From NCBI RefSeq assembly GCF_037038585.1, contig NC_092522.1:51614161-51678160 (forward strand): a stretch of 64,000 bases of DNA, read 5' to 3'. The DNA comes from Patagioenas fasciata. Taxonomy: Eukaryota > Chordata > Aves > Columbiformes > Columbidae. A model generated the notes under the pieces. It was not told the DNA's origin and made no database searches. It saw nothing but the letters and a program-made list of their open reading frames with translations. The position numbers and the translations under genes are program-made. Positions 46,649 to 60,900 of this stretch are shown here, in pieces. Every line of letters starts with the position of its first letter. The stretch's first letter is position 1.

Positions 46649-49600
46649 GTTGTAGGATGTACTGAAACTATTTCAGATGTCCAGAATTCATAAGAATACT
46701 AAAGAAGAACTGAAATTATTTTAGACTCTGATAGTACAATCTGGGCAATGAAATTATTCATGTTTACAGGCAGATTTTTACTGAAACTTTATGGTCTAAG
46801 CCCATTTATTTAAAATGGATCTGACATCACCAGACCCAAACCCATTTAAAGCAACTTACTGGGTTTGAATTTCTTAGGAAAGACATAACATACAAAAGCC
46901 TGTTAATAATAGGGGGTCCTTGTATGACAAGGGGGGAATTTTTGTCAATCCCTATTGATGTGAAATGAAGCATACCCATGTGAGTGCTGCCCATTCCTGT
47001 TTAAAGGACTAATTTCAGAAAATCTCCTTAGGAATCATGATAATAGCTCCTCTGCTCCTATCAGTGCCCACTGTCCTCATTATCAGACTTATTGCAATTG
47101 CTTTCTGGTGAATCACCAGTGCAAGGCAAACAAGATCCCAGCCAGCAAATGATCCTCACCTTGCTGAGTAGCCATTACAGACTATACATCCAGTTCCCCA
47201 CCATTGTCACCAAAGGTTGTGACATTGATCAAGCTGTCTCTTCTAGCTTACCCTTAAGGGGCAATTACCTTTGTCCTGTCCTCTGTCCATCTGCCCTTTG
47301 CCAAAGCTTGGAAATTTTTCATGTAATAAAACCAAGATTAATAAGGCTGTGTGATTGGTTTTGTTTTCACAGGAAAGACTTGCACAAAAAGCCAGACTCT
47401 CCTTTTGCTGCTGCTGGTGTCCTCCCTGGGGTTTTTCTGGCACCCTGCATCAAGAATCTATGGAAATTAAATCAGCACAACTGGTCCAGTTAAGGACAGA
47501 TAATCCAACCTGAACTGAGTGTTATCTTGTTGATAATCTCAGCAGAAAAGCCAAGTGCTGGACAACCTACAGCAGCTTGACCCTTAGGTACGGCCCTCTG
47601 AACTCACTTGACCCTTTGAACTCATGTTCAGGTCTCCTGGCAGAGTCAACTGGAGATGTCACTGCCACAACCCAGGCTGCACCTGTAGATTTTAATCTCT
47701 CTAATCATTAATCCAACACCTTGCAGTGCAAATACTCCAAGCAGACACATTGCTATCTGGGTTGGCTGGACAAGGATCAAATATTCCTTGTGGAATCCCA
47801 AACATCCACCAGCCCAGACATTGCTGGATCGGCACATGGGCTGTTGTCCAGGGAAAGCCAACTATCAGCTCCCCAAACAGTTTGGGATGGTTGTTTTATA
47901 ACATCAGTGACCTCTCCTGCTCTCTGTGTCTCAGGGGCCTGTTTTTGCCATGGTCCCTTGCCCCACTGCTCTGACCAGTGTGGCAGGTTTGCATGGATCC
48001 GTGCTTATGTGGCATGTGTTTGCAGTTAGAGCATGGCTAGAGCTGCCTGTGGTGGCAATGGGACAGGAGGAATGGCAAAAACTTCAGTGTCAGTTCTCAG
48101 CTTTCTGGGACAGAAATGCAAACAAAAGGTGTCCAGGGCTAAGAGATGTATTTCACTGGGTGGGCAGCAGGAGTGCTTGTGCCTTCTCCTCTGAGAATGT
48201 AAAATATTCCCTCTCCTTCTTGAGGAACAATGCTCTTGTTCTGCCACACTCTCCCAGCTCGGCCCATGTGCCCCAGCCAACTGCTGCCAAGGCCTCTTCC
48301 CCAGCTTTAAATGCCAGAGTATAGTGGCATAACACAGATTTCACCTTTCTTTTATTTTCCTGTTAACTGAAAGGTCAAACCAAACTGAATTAAAGAACTA
48401 TGTGGGGAATTTAGTAATTAAAAGCTTGTGAGCGGGTGTAAAAGCTAATCACAAAAGTAAATAGTTACCCAGTAACTACATTACATTAAGGTAAAAGCTG
48501 TATGTGTTGCATAATAGGAGTTTAGGGAGCTGTACCCACTGAGAAGCCATAAGTCATAGTTCGTATCACAGGACAAAACCCACATTGCTGTCACGGTACA
48601 GGTTCAGAAGCAGCTGGGGAAGCTAAGCTCTGGGCACAGATGACATCCTGACATCCTCCTTAAATCCCATGATGTGCACGCCCTTAGGCACCATCTGCCA
48701 TCTGCGTATGTGCAGCCTCTGTTCCCTGAGCTGGAGAGATGAGGGGCGAGGGGCAAGTAAAGCAGTGGGGGTGGGTAGGCTGGAAGTCCTTCATGCTATA
48801 ACCAGCCTGTTTGCACTCTAATAAAGCAACAATCCCCATCATGAGAAGTTTGACCCAGGAATAACAGTGCTAGGTAGTGTGAGCCAGGCTGAATACCACT
48901 CTTCACACAGAAAGGGGAAGAGGGTGGTGGGGAAGTAAGAAAACTCATTATCAAATCAGTAATGTCATCCAAATAATTCTATCCTGGTCTTGTCCAGGGG
49001 GGAAAGCCGGCAGGCATCTCCTGACAGCAGAGTAGGAATGTCCTGCAGAACTGGTTGCACCTCTCCTCCCTCCCCATGCAGAACAAAGTTGAATAGGGAA
49101 GAATGCTTTTGGGATCCTGAGTATTTTCCCAGCATCCCAACTGCTGTTGAGGGTGATAGGCAACCGTTCCTTCAAGTTCCAGGCCACCAGAAAAATAGGT
49201 CTGTATGGGAGTGCCATAGATCACACACAGCAAGGCAGAAGCAACTGTGCCAACATCAGCCCTTGGCAAACAGAAAGCTGCCCTGGGAGGTAAGCATAGC
49301 TTGGACAAGAATAGTGAGTAGTCTACAAAGACCTATCAGGTGAGGTTTTACAGGTCTAGAAGTGTCTCACAGCCCAAATAACCAGCACCTAGATTTTAAA
49401 CCAAATCACAAAGTCCCTGGTAAGTGGGTAACTCTCTGCATCTGGCAGGTGGCTGTTGAGCACCAGTCACAGCAAGATTTTCAGTGATGGTGAAAGGTAA
49501 GCAAGATGGTAAAAGTAAGCAAGAGAAAAATATACATGCAAGATACTTAAATAATGCCAATGTTGTTATGTAAATAGGGAAACGCCTTTCTGAAGCAGCT

Positions 49601-52600
49601 GAAAGAACAGTTAAGTCTTAGATAAACCATAGGCCTTGAAGCTAGAAGAGGCACCTCCATCACGCCCTGAGGTAAGTTCTTCAGGGAGAACCAGTTGTCA
49701 ACAACTGTTCACAATACAACTGACACAGGGGAAAAAGAAACCTTGGCTGTTGATAAAAGTATTTTTTTTTTTTTCCTGCTAAATCAGTTTGATCTTGCTG
49801 AGTTCATCAAATTGAAATAGTTCTTTCCACTAAAGAGTTAAATTTCTGTAGTCCTCAGATGCTGAATTTTGTACTGATCCTTCAGGGCATCCAGTCTGAA
49901 GGAGAAAGTGTAGAGGAATCCCTTGTCTAGCCTTTTTAAATTTTAATTTATTGCAGTCACTACTGTCCTTTACCACTGCATAGCTAGGGGGAAGGGAAGA
50001 GAGCTGAGACTTCAGCTGGGGGATTTCAGTAACCTTGGTGTTTGAACACAGAGCCAGTGCACAGCAAGAATCCGCTTTGCCTGTTATATGCTTTTTCCCA
50101 TAGATAGACTAGATTGATTCATTTTCTTAAAACTAAAGTCTTCCTAATGCAAGGATCTTTTTTAGATACAAATTCAACATTATGAAATATACCACATCAC
50201 ATCTTACACTAATGGGTTATGAAAATATATGCTATCAAAAGCTGAGTCTTTTCCGTGTACTTAAACAGCTGTATTTCCTGAGCCCAAATAGAAGCTGTGT
50301 TATTAATAACTAGAGCAGTACAGTCCTACTATTTCCAAACCCACATCAGCTCAGATATCTCAGGAAGCTTTGCAATTAAGAATTTTGAATAATTAATTTT
50401 TTTTTTTTGCTGTAAATAAATTTTAAATGGGAAGGAGTATATCTTCACGTAATATAAAGGGAAAAAAATGTTTATGAAACTAGTAGGAGAAAACTAAGTT
50501 TTCTGAAGCATTTAAAATTTGTAACAGTAAACTCCATGCTCAAAATCATACAATTCACGCTATACCCTTCACATTATCAGTCTGTAGACTGATCTGACGT
50601 GAAAACTGTGATAGTACCTACTGGCCTCATTAAAAGTTACCGTCTTTTGGACTGGAAAGCTTTGCAAGGTTACCATGCTAGTACAGTATTATTTCCCACC
50701 AGTTTGAAAATCTAAGATTACAGATCCAGGAGTTTTGATCACTAACAAGACTCTTAATTGAACCATTAAATCACAGCATGGCCCCCCAATTCAGCAAGAT
50801 GCTTAAGCACTGAATCTGAGCTTTAATGCCAAATAAACAAGCGTATCATACTGTTGTGCCATTTAGACTGCTATACAAGTGGAAATAAAATGCATCTAGC
50901 TTAATGTGTGCATTAAACATTCTGTGTAAGCACACAAAATTACAATCTTAGTGTTCTATAATGAAATCATAACTGCTGCCTGCAATAAGCTCAACATAAA
51001 TCTTCCTGCTTTCCCAATGAGGCAGTGTCAGACTCCTTTGAAATCTGCTCCATAAAAGCAATAAAATCATAAGGGAGAAAAAAAACCTACAAGAAAGTTC
51101 AGTCAGGAGTGAGTCCTCGGCAGACAAACATTTTCATGCTCCTGGAAGTCAGGTTTTTGTTTCTGTTCCCATTCATCCCTATGACATCTCTTCCTTCCAG
51201 CACACTCTTGTAGCTGTTGATTGGAAGATCTCTCAATGCTCAGCATCATTACAAGTTCTGACTGACTTCATTCCCATCTATTGATGTGTGTACACTTATG
51301 GCTTTTCGCTGACCTCTTAAAGCTTTGATCTAAGCCTTCAGTTTCTCATGCATGAAAGCCAAAAAAGCCTAGATAGCATTCAGAATGCCAAAAACATCTG
51401 ATCTTGGCTGTCTGCATAAATCAGATGATGCATCGTCAGCAGTGTTTACAAATGCTGGACACTAAGAAACTCACAATGGGCCGATACTGGTTCTTTTACA
51501 ACTTCTGTTTCTTGCAAGAAATGTAAGAAAACTCTTTTCAGCTCATTATCAAGCCCACAGTTTTCATTGAAGCCATGTCTCCACCTGACCCCAGGGCACA
51601 GAAGGACCACTGCTTGTGTTGGTGGACTCTTGGTTTGTGTCCCTGCTGGGCATGCAGGATTAACGAGCCCTTCTGTTCCCTCAGTTATTGCTGGTTTGAA
51701 ACAAAGCCAGGGAAGCGATGCTTTGGTTGGGAAGGATGATATGCTAAGGAAGCATGCCTTAAGGAATCGGTTGTTATTGCTTTTGCATTCAGATTGAGAA
51801 GCTGCAGGGAAGAGGCATGGAGGAAGGCTGGGGAAAGCAGACCTACTAGTGCCATTTGAAGTGGACAGACCGGATTTATTGAGCTAGACACTGATAGCAG
51901 GGATGGATGCTGCTCTTTCATTTGCAGGATCTGTGTTTGCCTGATTAGCAGAGTCACATGTCACATGTGAACACTTAGTAGGGAAGCTTGACTTTAAGCT
52001 AAAAGCAGCAAGAGTTGAAGTCACTGGCTGATTACAGGAAAGCTCAGAGCCGTGTTATTTTAATTTTGTCTGGAGTTCAGCTTTTGGGCCCAAGCTTAGT
52101 GCTTTTGGAAAACCTATTCCTCATTTTGAGTTGGAAACATCCTACCCTTATGATATTATCGAGCATATTTGGAGCATATTTAGCCCACGGCTCCTCATGT
52201 AATTTCTCGGGTTTTTGTAGTCCTGCATGCAATTCTTCCCTGTCTGTGGAATATCAATGCTGCAATAGCCCTAAGCAGAAAACCTTAATTTAAAAACAAA
52301 AACAGAGATGGTTGCACAGAGATCCTTAACTCTGTCTTTATGCCAATGGCTATCTGAAGCAAGTGAAACATGCTGTTGTATTGCTTAGCTGTGTTCAGAT
52401 AACACTATACCAGAGATGTATTACATTGAGTTAAAAAGAAAGAAAAGAACAAGTTTAGTGCACTTGAAAACGCTTGTCATTTCAGGCGAAATGTGACCCA
52501 AGTAATCTAGTTAGAAAGAAAAGGAGAAAAATTGAGCCATCATTTTAACATTCAAACTTTCCCAATTTGTTTTACAATGAATTGCATTGCAGCGAAGTTG

Positions 52601-54689
52601 AAATTTTGAAAGCAGAGAGAGAAAAAACCTAAAAAAAAAAAAAGCCTGGATTAGCTTCACAGTTTTCCTTCATTTTTTCATTCAGGCATGGATGTGAGTG
52701 AGGTGGGATTCAGCTACCTGGAGAACCAAAGAAAACCACTGTTAGTTGTCACCTAAATCCTCTGTAACCAGCTGACAGAAGCCATGACAGAAGCAGGCTT
52801 CAGGAGAGCATGTTTTAGCTCTGGGAGAGGCTCTACATGTGTTCCACTCCAGATCCTCAGCGACGTTCAAGCACCTGAGAGCTATTGAAGCCTAATTTAA
52901 GCACTTCTGAGGTGCAAGTGTTTGAGAAAAAGTTCCCTGGGGTCTGCAGCAATCCAGAGGTATGGGCTGCAGGGACTGAGCACAAACTGTTCTCTAGATG
53001 CATTCAGGACTCCCTCCCTCCCCTTCTTCTTTAAATCTGAAGGGTGTGCTCGCAAGGTGGGTCAGCACCACCACGCTCTTTTCATCTGCTGTGACTCGGC
53101 AGGAGATGGAGGCGTTGCCTGCGTGGGACTTGTGCCAAGAGCAGCAACAAGCTCTTCCCATCAGTGCCAGGAAAACATAGCCCTATTTCAGGCCACACTG
53201 GTTTATCCGTCCTAAGTCTCTCTGACCTCCACAACCAGAACAGACCACTGTATAAACTGGCCCCATCCTCACTGCAACCCCATTAAGTGGGAAAGGACAG
53301 GGAAGAGGAGCTGAATCCAAGTTTGATAATGCAAAGTGACTGAATTTGCTGTGCCCAGTGAGAGGGGTTCCAGCTTGCTTTCACGAGAAAAGGATGTGTC
53401 ATTGATTTCACTGCTGCCCCTTCTGTCTTGTCTGTCATCCATCCTGTGCCCCCAGCAATATTTCAGCCTCCTGGGGTGATTTGAAACTCCACCAAAGGCA
53501 GTAATGGTCTCAAAGGTGTTCCTGAAAGATTCATCAGAATCAGCAGCTGGGTGGAGACAAGACAAAACCAGGCTTCATTAGCTCTGCTGCTCACACACAG
53601 AATGGCTTGTAATTGTGTAAATATGTTTAATTCTTTAGGCCTCTGCCTTAGGGATTTGCATTTAAAGGAGGAAGGGGAGCTTGCAGATTCAAATGTGTAG
53701 TGAAATCCCCTTAATTCTATTATTCCAAAATTTAAAACGAGGTAAGAACACAGTGCTATAGGCACAAGAGCAACCAGACTTTAGCCTTGTGTATCTGAAA
53801 GCCAGCGAATGTGGTTATTTCTTTATAGACATCACTGGAAAACCCAGGTTTTATTCTAAAAAAGAAGCAAGGAAATGCGTCCCAGGAAGCCTTTAAGTGG
53901 CTCGCTGACACATGGGATTAACATAACGAATTATCACACAATGTGCCACAGTTAGAGGCACAGAGATTAATTGCTGAAGGCCAGATGGGAACAGGAGGGG
54001 TAAATACAGCCTTTTGTTGAAGGAAGAGGGTGAGGTCTGAGTGTGCAAAGCTGCAGTGACCAGGAGGAGAGTGTGAGCGCTCCTGGGGGTTTTGCCTTGG
54101 CAGGGCAGACGCAGGCAGAGCAGCCCCAGTGAAACAGACCTGCCCCAAACTGAAACACCCACACCTTCTGCAGAGAGGCAGCATGTGAGCACCTGATCAT
54201 CTGTCAAGGGACGGGGCCACTGCTGTGTCCCCAGCTGCCCACATGCTGCTCTCCAAGATGGTGCCACGCAGCCTAGCACCACCCCTCTCCTTGCATCCTT
54301 GCTCCTGGGACTTGTCCATGTGCGGTCTGAGGGGTTGGATGCAATTTGTGGTACTTGAGCCACTGCCTCTCGGCTGGCAGAGTTGAAAACACCTTTTTTT
54401 GATGTTGTTGCTGTTTTCTCCTTTGGCCGTTTCAGGACTTAGCTTGTGTCTTTCTGAATGTCATGGGTTTGAATCAAATTTGTAAGTGGCTTACGGAGAT
54501 GCCATACATATAGAGCCGTATTTCATATGGATAGAAGTCAAATGCAGGTCATGAATGAAAGCTGGCGGGGACAACTCATGTAACTCACTGGATTTCATCT
54601 CACCATTTAAACAGAAAAGCTTTTTTACAAGAAAAGGCTCCTCTAATTTAATATGGGTCTAGAAACCATTTCTTACTTGTTTGTTAAAC

Positions 54690-54960
54690 TATCTAAAAAA
54701 TAGATTTCAGGGATCCTGCCTTCCAAATATCACTGTCTAGTGCAACATTTTGATTCTAACCTTTAAAACTGAATTGGCAAAATGACTGCAAATGAGGCTA
54801 ATTTACAGGAATATGCTTCAGTGTCACACAAAGAATTTAGAGATGTTTTTCACCGTAATTTCATCATTGATGCATTTCAATTGATTTACCATCACAGAAA
54901 GCATTTGGGCCCTATTCCAAGAAGTGCTGTTTCATTTTTCTAATATGGTGGTACCTTGCT
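54690..54960. promoter_or_regulatory. Candidate regulatory element
   Basis: About 270 bp of repeat-free, moderately AT-rich DNA with closely packed motifs: ACTGAATTGGCAAAATGACT, GCTAATTTACAGG, a TGATGCATTTCAATTGATTT block and TTGGGCCC. Resembles vertebrate conserved non-coding DNA by eye; unproven. Confidence 0.2.
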
Positions 54961-57900
54961 GGTTGATTTAGGAAAAAAAAAAAAGTAATTAACACAAATA
55001 CTATTCTTCAGTTTACTGTGATTTCAAGAAGGACATGTTAAGGTACAGTACTCTGGAGCGCTGTAATGTTGGGCAGTGCTTGGTATAGATCCTAAGAGTG
55101 ACTGGAGAAGGAACAGCTGATTTCTTGGTAGAAGCAGGAATTGCCAGTGCTACTGACATTTGCGCTTCACCTAGTCAAAGACACTAATGGGTTTTAAACC
55201 CTCCCAACAACCCACTGAAATAAACTTATCCTTCTTTCACACATATCCCAAGTCTTAGTTTCTCAGGTAATGTCCAATAGGAGAATCTATATCTCAGAAA
55301 GGAACTTCTCTGCATTTCCAGCCTTATGTTTTGATGAAAAATGTGTCTATCTATCTTTTTACCACTGAAAACCAGCATTCATTTGTCTCGGGAACAGGTA
55401 CACAGTTTGGCCTCCTCTAACAGACAAACCTCCAAACCTCTGTTTCTACAGGATATACCTAGACTAGGAAGGACCCACAACTAATGAAATAAAGAACTTT
55501 AATTCAAACCAAACATACTTAATTGTAAGTAATGTCATAGTTGTGAGTCCACCAAGGTTGACTTTTTTCTTGGCCAAAGTACTCAAGTTTCTACAGAGGC
55601 TTGAGGCTCATAACAGCATGCCTGTCTGCCTGAAAGTCACTAGCTATTACTAATTGGGAATGGTCTTCATAGATACTCTTAAGCAAGGCATAAACTTCTG
55701 CTCCTGAGTCCAAGATGTCTTAACAGTTGTGTCACAGGTTGCAGACTGAGCTTTCCAAGGTGACCCAGCAGGAACTATGCAGCCCAGGCTGCCTGACGCT
55801 ATGTACAGTGGGCTGAAAGTACTCAGAGAGACGTTAAGAAGTCAGCTTGTCTCAGTGGACTGTGAACGCAGGTACCAAGCATGGTTGCTTTGAGCTCCAC
55901 CATTGTTACCTAGAAATTGGCAGCCAAAACCTACCAAAAAGAAGTGGTCCCTGCTGTAAATCCACATTTCTAGCATGGAAGTAGAATGTGTGAAGTAGGA
56001 CTTAATACATAAAAGAAGCAAAACCCACTAAGGACATAAAGAACCCAAAAGACATCTAAGTCCTGGCCACGTATATTGAACATGATGGACTGAGCAGAAG
56101 TCACAGAAAGATCTGAACTACACCTGCTCAGGACTTTTCCAATCTGACTGATCAAAACTAGGAAGGTTTTGTAGTAGTTGATCGGTTTTGAGGAAGTTGT
56201 GTTAACAACATTCTGCTCAGTTATGTTTTCTGCTGGTCCATTGGGCGGGCTGATGGAGAAGCCATGCTTCCAGAGTACCTGGTTTCATGGTGATCCCACC
56301 ACAGAAATGTCTCACTCAGGAATTATTAACTCACAGCTTCACTTCAGGGAGTCTGGAAACCTGCAGAGGTAGCTCAGGCCAGGGATTTCAGAGTTTCAGG
56401 TTCCCAGCCATGCAGGAACTGGGCACAAGTTGTTGTTCAGGTTGATTTTTTAAAGGAAAAAATACTCCAAACAGCCAACATGCAGAATTCATCCAGGGAG
56501 AAGCACTTCAGTCTGGAAAAACTGAAATTCCAGAACCTATTTTCTCTGGGACATTCTGGAGTTTACTGCCCTGGTTCCAGATTTAGCAATGTTGGAGTTT
56601 TCCATGAATGGAATTTTGACAAAGTCTAATTTATCACCTTCCCCCTTAGAGGGGCCAAGTTCCGGAGACACAGCAGATAATATTATTGCAATTATCTGCA
56701 TGACCTTCTACCACTGATATCTCATGTTGCTGTGTGGTGTGTGGGGGGGAAATGAGAGTTGTTTTGCAGGCAAAGTCTGATTCTCATCCTTCCTTCCTTT
56801 CCAACCTTCTGTATAATCTCAGCAAGATAAATTTCACAGAAATCCAAACCCACACTTCTTTGGAAGAGCATGTAAGGAATGAAATGACTGCATCTAAGCA
56901 TCTGATGGGTCTATTCCCTTTCATTTTGGTTTTAGTTGTTGAATTTCTGCAGAAGCAAGTGTCATGTTGCTTCCAATATACACATCTGATTTCTACTCTG
57001 TGCTTAAGTGTATTCCCTTAATCATCAGGGAAAGAAATAAATCTTACTGTATATATTAACATATGCATCCCTTTTCTGTAGCTGGTTCTTTATCACTGTA
57101 AAGGATTTTCTATGAAGAATATATATTAGACTTTCATTTGGGAAGGAAGAGACAAAGATGGTTAAAGATTCTTTTTTTTTCCTTGCCATATAATTTATAT
57201 GCTCATTTTTTACTTAATACTATTATGTCTCAGGATGTATAACTGTCATTACCTAAGCAAAAACTAAAAATCACTTAACAACAAATTATCTTATTACATT
57301 TCACAGCATAAAAAAGGCCTCAGAGACAAACAGATCAGGCAAACAAAATAGCCAAAGCCAATTTAAGCCAGATTAAAGCTGACCAAGCTTGCAGCTGAAT
57401 GAGTTTTTGAGGTGTGGTATTAGTGTTTGTATGCAATTTACTTTACAGAGAGAGGATCCTGTAAGAGGACTGACTAGCTATTCATCAGACCACCAAGCAT
57501 TCTTTATCTGTATTTTAAAGTCTAAATTTAGATGATGGGAGGGCTATTTCAGGAAATTCAGTTAAAGATAATGCAGACACTAACTGATATGGGTAATTGT
57601 TTCTAGAAAAGCCATTGATCCTCTGTATACCCTTGAAATTCAGTCACAGCTGGAGTAGGGATTTGTTAGCTTTCTTTTTATTAAAGAAAGAAAAAGACAA
57701 GAAAACTGTGCTCCAGTTAGTTAATCATCAACAGGTTTGGTGCTGCTTCTTGCTTTATATACTACAACTTTTGACAAAGAGGCTACTTCTTGCTGCCTTT
57801 TACTCAAGAGAGCTGAAGAGCAAAGATGCCAAAAGATGTGGTAGATGACATCGCGGGGCAACTGGTCCCCATTGCTTGTGGGCTGGACAAGAGCTGACCC

Positions 57901-60900
57901 CACTGAGCTAAGCTGCAGTCAGGAACTGAACGCCATGCAGCGGCAAGCACACAAGCCTGTTGCAAATATCAGCGATGAAAAACTCAACGCCTGAATGTCT
58001 TATGCTTTGGGTGGCACAATGCCATGTTGAAAGTGACTTCAGCTGCTCGGGGCAGGATTCCTGGTCATTACCAGCAGAGAGGAGGGTCAGATGGTGAAAG
58101 CTTCTCAGTGCGGCACTCTGGTGAAGAGCAAAATGCTGTGAAGAGCCCAGCGGGGACTGATGCCTTAGTAGCCACATACATGCTGGTGATGACATGAAAG
58201 TGTCCAGCTGGGCAAATGTATTTGGTGCAAAGCTGAGAAAGTGTGCAAAGCACCAATCACAAAATTCAGTAAGGTTTGTTTAACAGCAGTCATCCAAACA
58301 AGAGATCTGCAATGGGGCCATGTTGAACAAACATGAAAGAAGGTCAAAACGAAATTCAGCCACTGCAGGAGACATTCAGTGTTTAGGGCATTTGTCTCAG
58401 ATGTGGGAAAGCCAAGCTCCAGCCAGTGACTGAATCACATAGACAGGTGATCCGTGCATGTGTCTCCTGCGTCCACAGCTAATGCCCCAGCCAGCAGGTT
58501 CTTGCCTAATCTTAGGAAGAGAAGATACCTGGAAAGCTTTTCATTTCACCCCAAGCAGAAGCAGGGAAAACCTCTGAACTCTTGCTCTTTTTCCAGAAGA
58601 GGGAAGTCTTTCTCTGCCAGCTCTTTCATGGTGTGAAATGACACTGGGCATAGCCCTTGCTGCACAGAGTCCCACTGAGCGGCTTACCACCACTCTCTCC
58701 ACAGATGGCAGAGCATGAATGTACTCCCATGCAGAGACAGAAAAAGCCTCAGGCCAGAAAAGGTAGAGGAGAAAAGAAACATTTAGACCATTCCTGTTAA
58801 CCATCATTAGGGGAGCAAAATTTACAAGTCATAAAATTGAATCTAACCAAGTAGTTTCTCCTTCCCTGACTGTTTGCCATCTGCTCAAGCATATACCTCT
58901 AAAGTACACATATTTGTACAGGCTCTGTCCATGGGTTTATCAGATTATCAAAGTCCTCTCCAGCTGCGGATACAAAAAAATACAAGCAGATTTGGAAGCT
59001 GCAGAGTACAACAGGCCATAAACACAGCAGTGCAGGCTGTGAGCCACTCTCTGTGAGCACGTGGTGCCAGAAAGGGGAGCTTGGTGCCTTTGTTTTGTAG
59101 GAACAAGGCTCAGATAGACCGTGCTGTGAAATGGCATGTCAGGACGTCACCGTTGTGACCTCTACTAGAGAAAGGTGACAGTGAACCCCTGAGTTTCCAG
59201 GCAGCCGGTCTCCAGAGCCTGTGACAAAGCCAGGCATAGAGCTGATTCCTGTCTTCTTGTGCATAACCATGATACAGCAGAAAGCCTGTGCTGTGGCTCC
59301 ATGCCAGGGGAATGAGGAAAGACTCATTCTCCTGCCCATACTGTCCTCTGTTTCCTTTCGTTTTGCAAGTCAGGAACAAGGCAATATTTGGCCTGGAGTG
59401 TGGACAGTGAGAAAAAAAACAATAATAACTCCACAAGAAATACTGGGCAAACAACTGAACAACTCCCATTGCCTCACAGGCCTGCTACACATGAAGATGA
59501 GTGGCTTTCGGTCAACTGCATATTTTCTGAGACAGTCACATGAGGCTGGTCTGACCTAAAAAAATATGAAATAAAATGTCACAAACTTACACGGTTGCAG
59601 GACTTGAGCTAACTAGGACAAAAGTGCATGACCCTCCTACATTAAACGGTAAGGGTGGAACAGGAAAGCTGATGCTCTGTCAAGAATAGCACAGATAAAC
59701 ATTTATTTCAAAATAAACAGGTAACTCTCTAGCCTCTGAAGCCAGCATGTTGCTTTTCTTCCTGCCAACAATGACGGCACAAGGGATTATTAATAAACTT
59801 ATAACTGAGAATAAAAATAATTTGACCTCTCTGCAAACCTTGAGGAAAAGTGTATATAATGTTTTATTTAAACAGGTCTTTGCAAAATTCATTAAAACTA
59901 TTCCAAGAATGCATCAGCAAATTACTCCACCACCCTTAACACTGGGGAGGGGTGACACCTGTCATGTAATCTGTGACCAGTTCTCTAAATCAAGTAGGTG
60001 GTTCTGATCCTGCCTTCTAAGTCTTATTGCCATCAACAGGAGTTTCGCCTGTAACCTACGGGACTACATTGCAAGAGCACAATTTATTGTTTGTATAGGA
60101 AAGGAATAATGTTCCCATGGGTGACATGCAGGGCTGGGAGTCTGGTCTAAGACAAGTTTTTGCCACATCTCCTGCATTACACTGGGCAAGCCCCAGAAAT
60201 GCTTCCTAGCTTTACCTTCTGCTCGAGAGGAACACTGGGACTAGCAGGGAAGGAAGGTTTTGGGCACTCCTGACCTCAGAAACCCCAGCACTTCTATTTA
60301 GTGCAATTTGTCCTCAGACAGGGAGGTGTCTCTGGACCACTTTGGGGAACTAAGATCCATTAAAAGGTATTTCAGCAACACTGAGCAAGGTGCAGGTGGT
60401 CTACGCACAAATCCCTGCTCAGTTACTGTCCAACTCAAGAGAAGCTGAAGAGCACTTTCAGCTGACTGTCCCACGACACAGGGGACCAGGCAAGGGACTC
60501 CCCTAATAAAGAGAGACTCTTTAGGTGCTTGCTTGCTCCTCCTTGCATGCTCACACAAATTGCCCATAGGGAAACCTTCTTCTCCGTAATCATCTCAGTT
60601 AGAGGTTAGCTTACATTTCTGTTAGGCTGGCTCTACATGAGAAAAAGTCTCTTCTCCCGGAGATTGCTGGCTAGATTACACGAGCAAGAAGGTTCAACTG
60701 AAGTTCAGATTAGCATCTGGACTAAATTAACAAGCCTCTTTGGTTGGCCTGTTATTAATTCTTAAGTTGGGAGACCACATGAATTTCTACACCTGTGACT
60801 GCATAAGTAACCTGTAAACATGCACATGCAGGGCTTTGTCAGTAAGTCTATTGAGAATCTGTCTTGGCCTTGATTTACTGGGAAAACCACTTATTCTTTG

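Noticed and set aside
47092..47493. 133-codon + frame with several cysteines
   Set aside because: No recognisable domain, no splice or promoter context, and an antisense frame is open over the same bases. A frame of this length is expected by chance in a window this size.
53893..54363. 156-codon minus frame
   Set aside because: Three overlapping minus frames are open here, and GC-richer composition explains them. No domain.
60127..60240. MIR-like similarity (ACTGGGCAAGCC)
   Set aside because: Too few matching positions to separate from chance.
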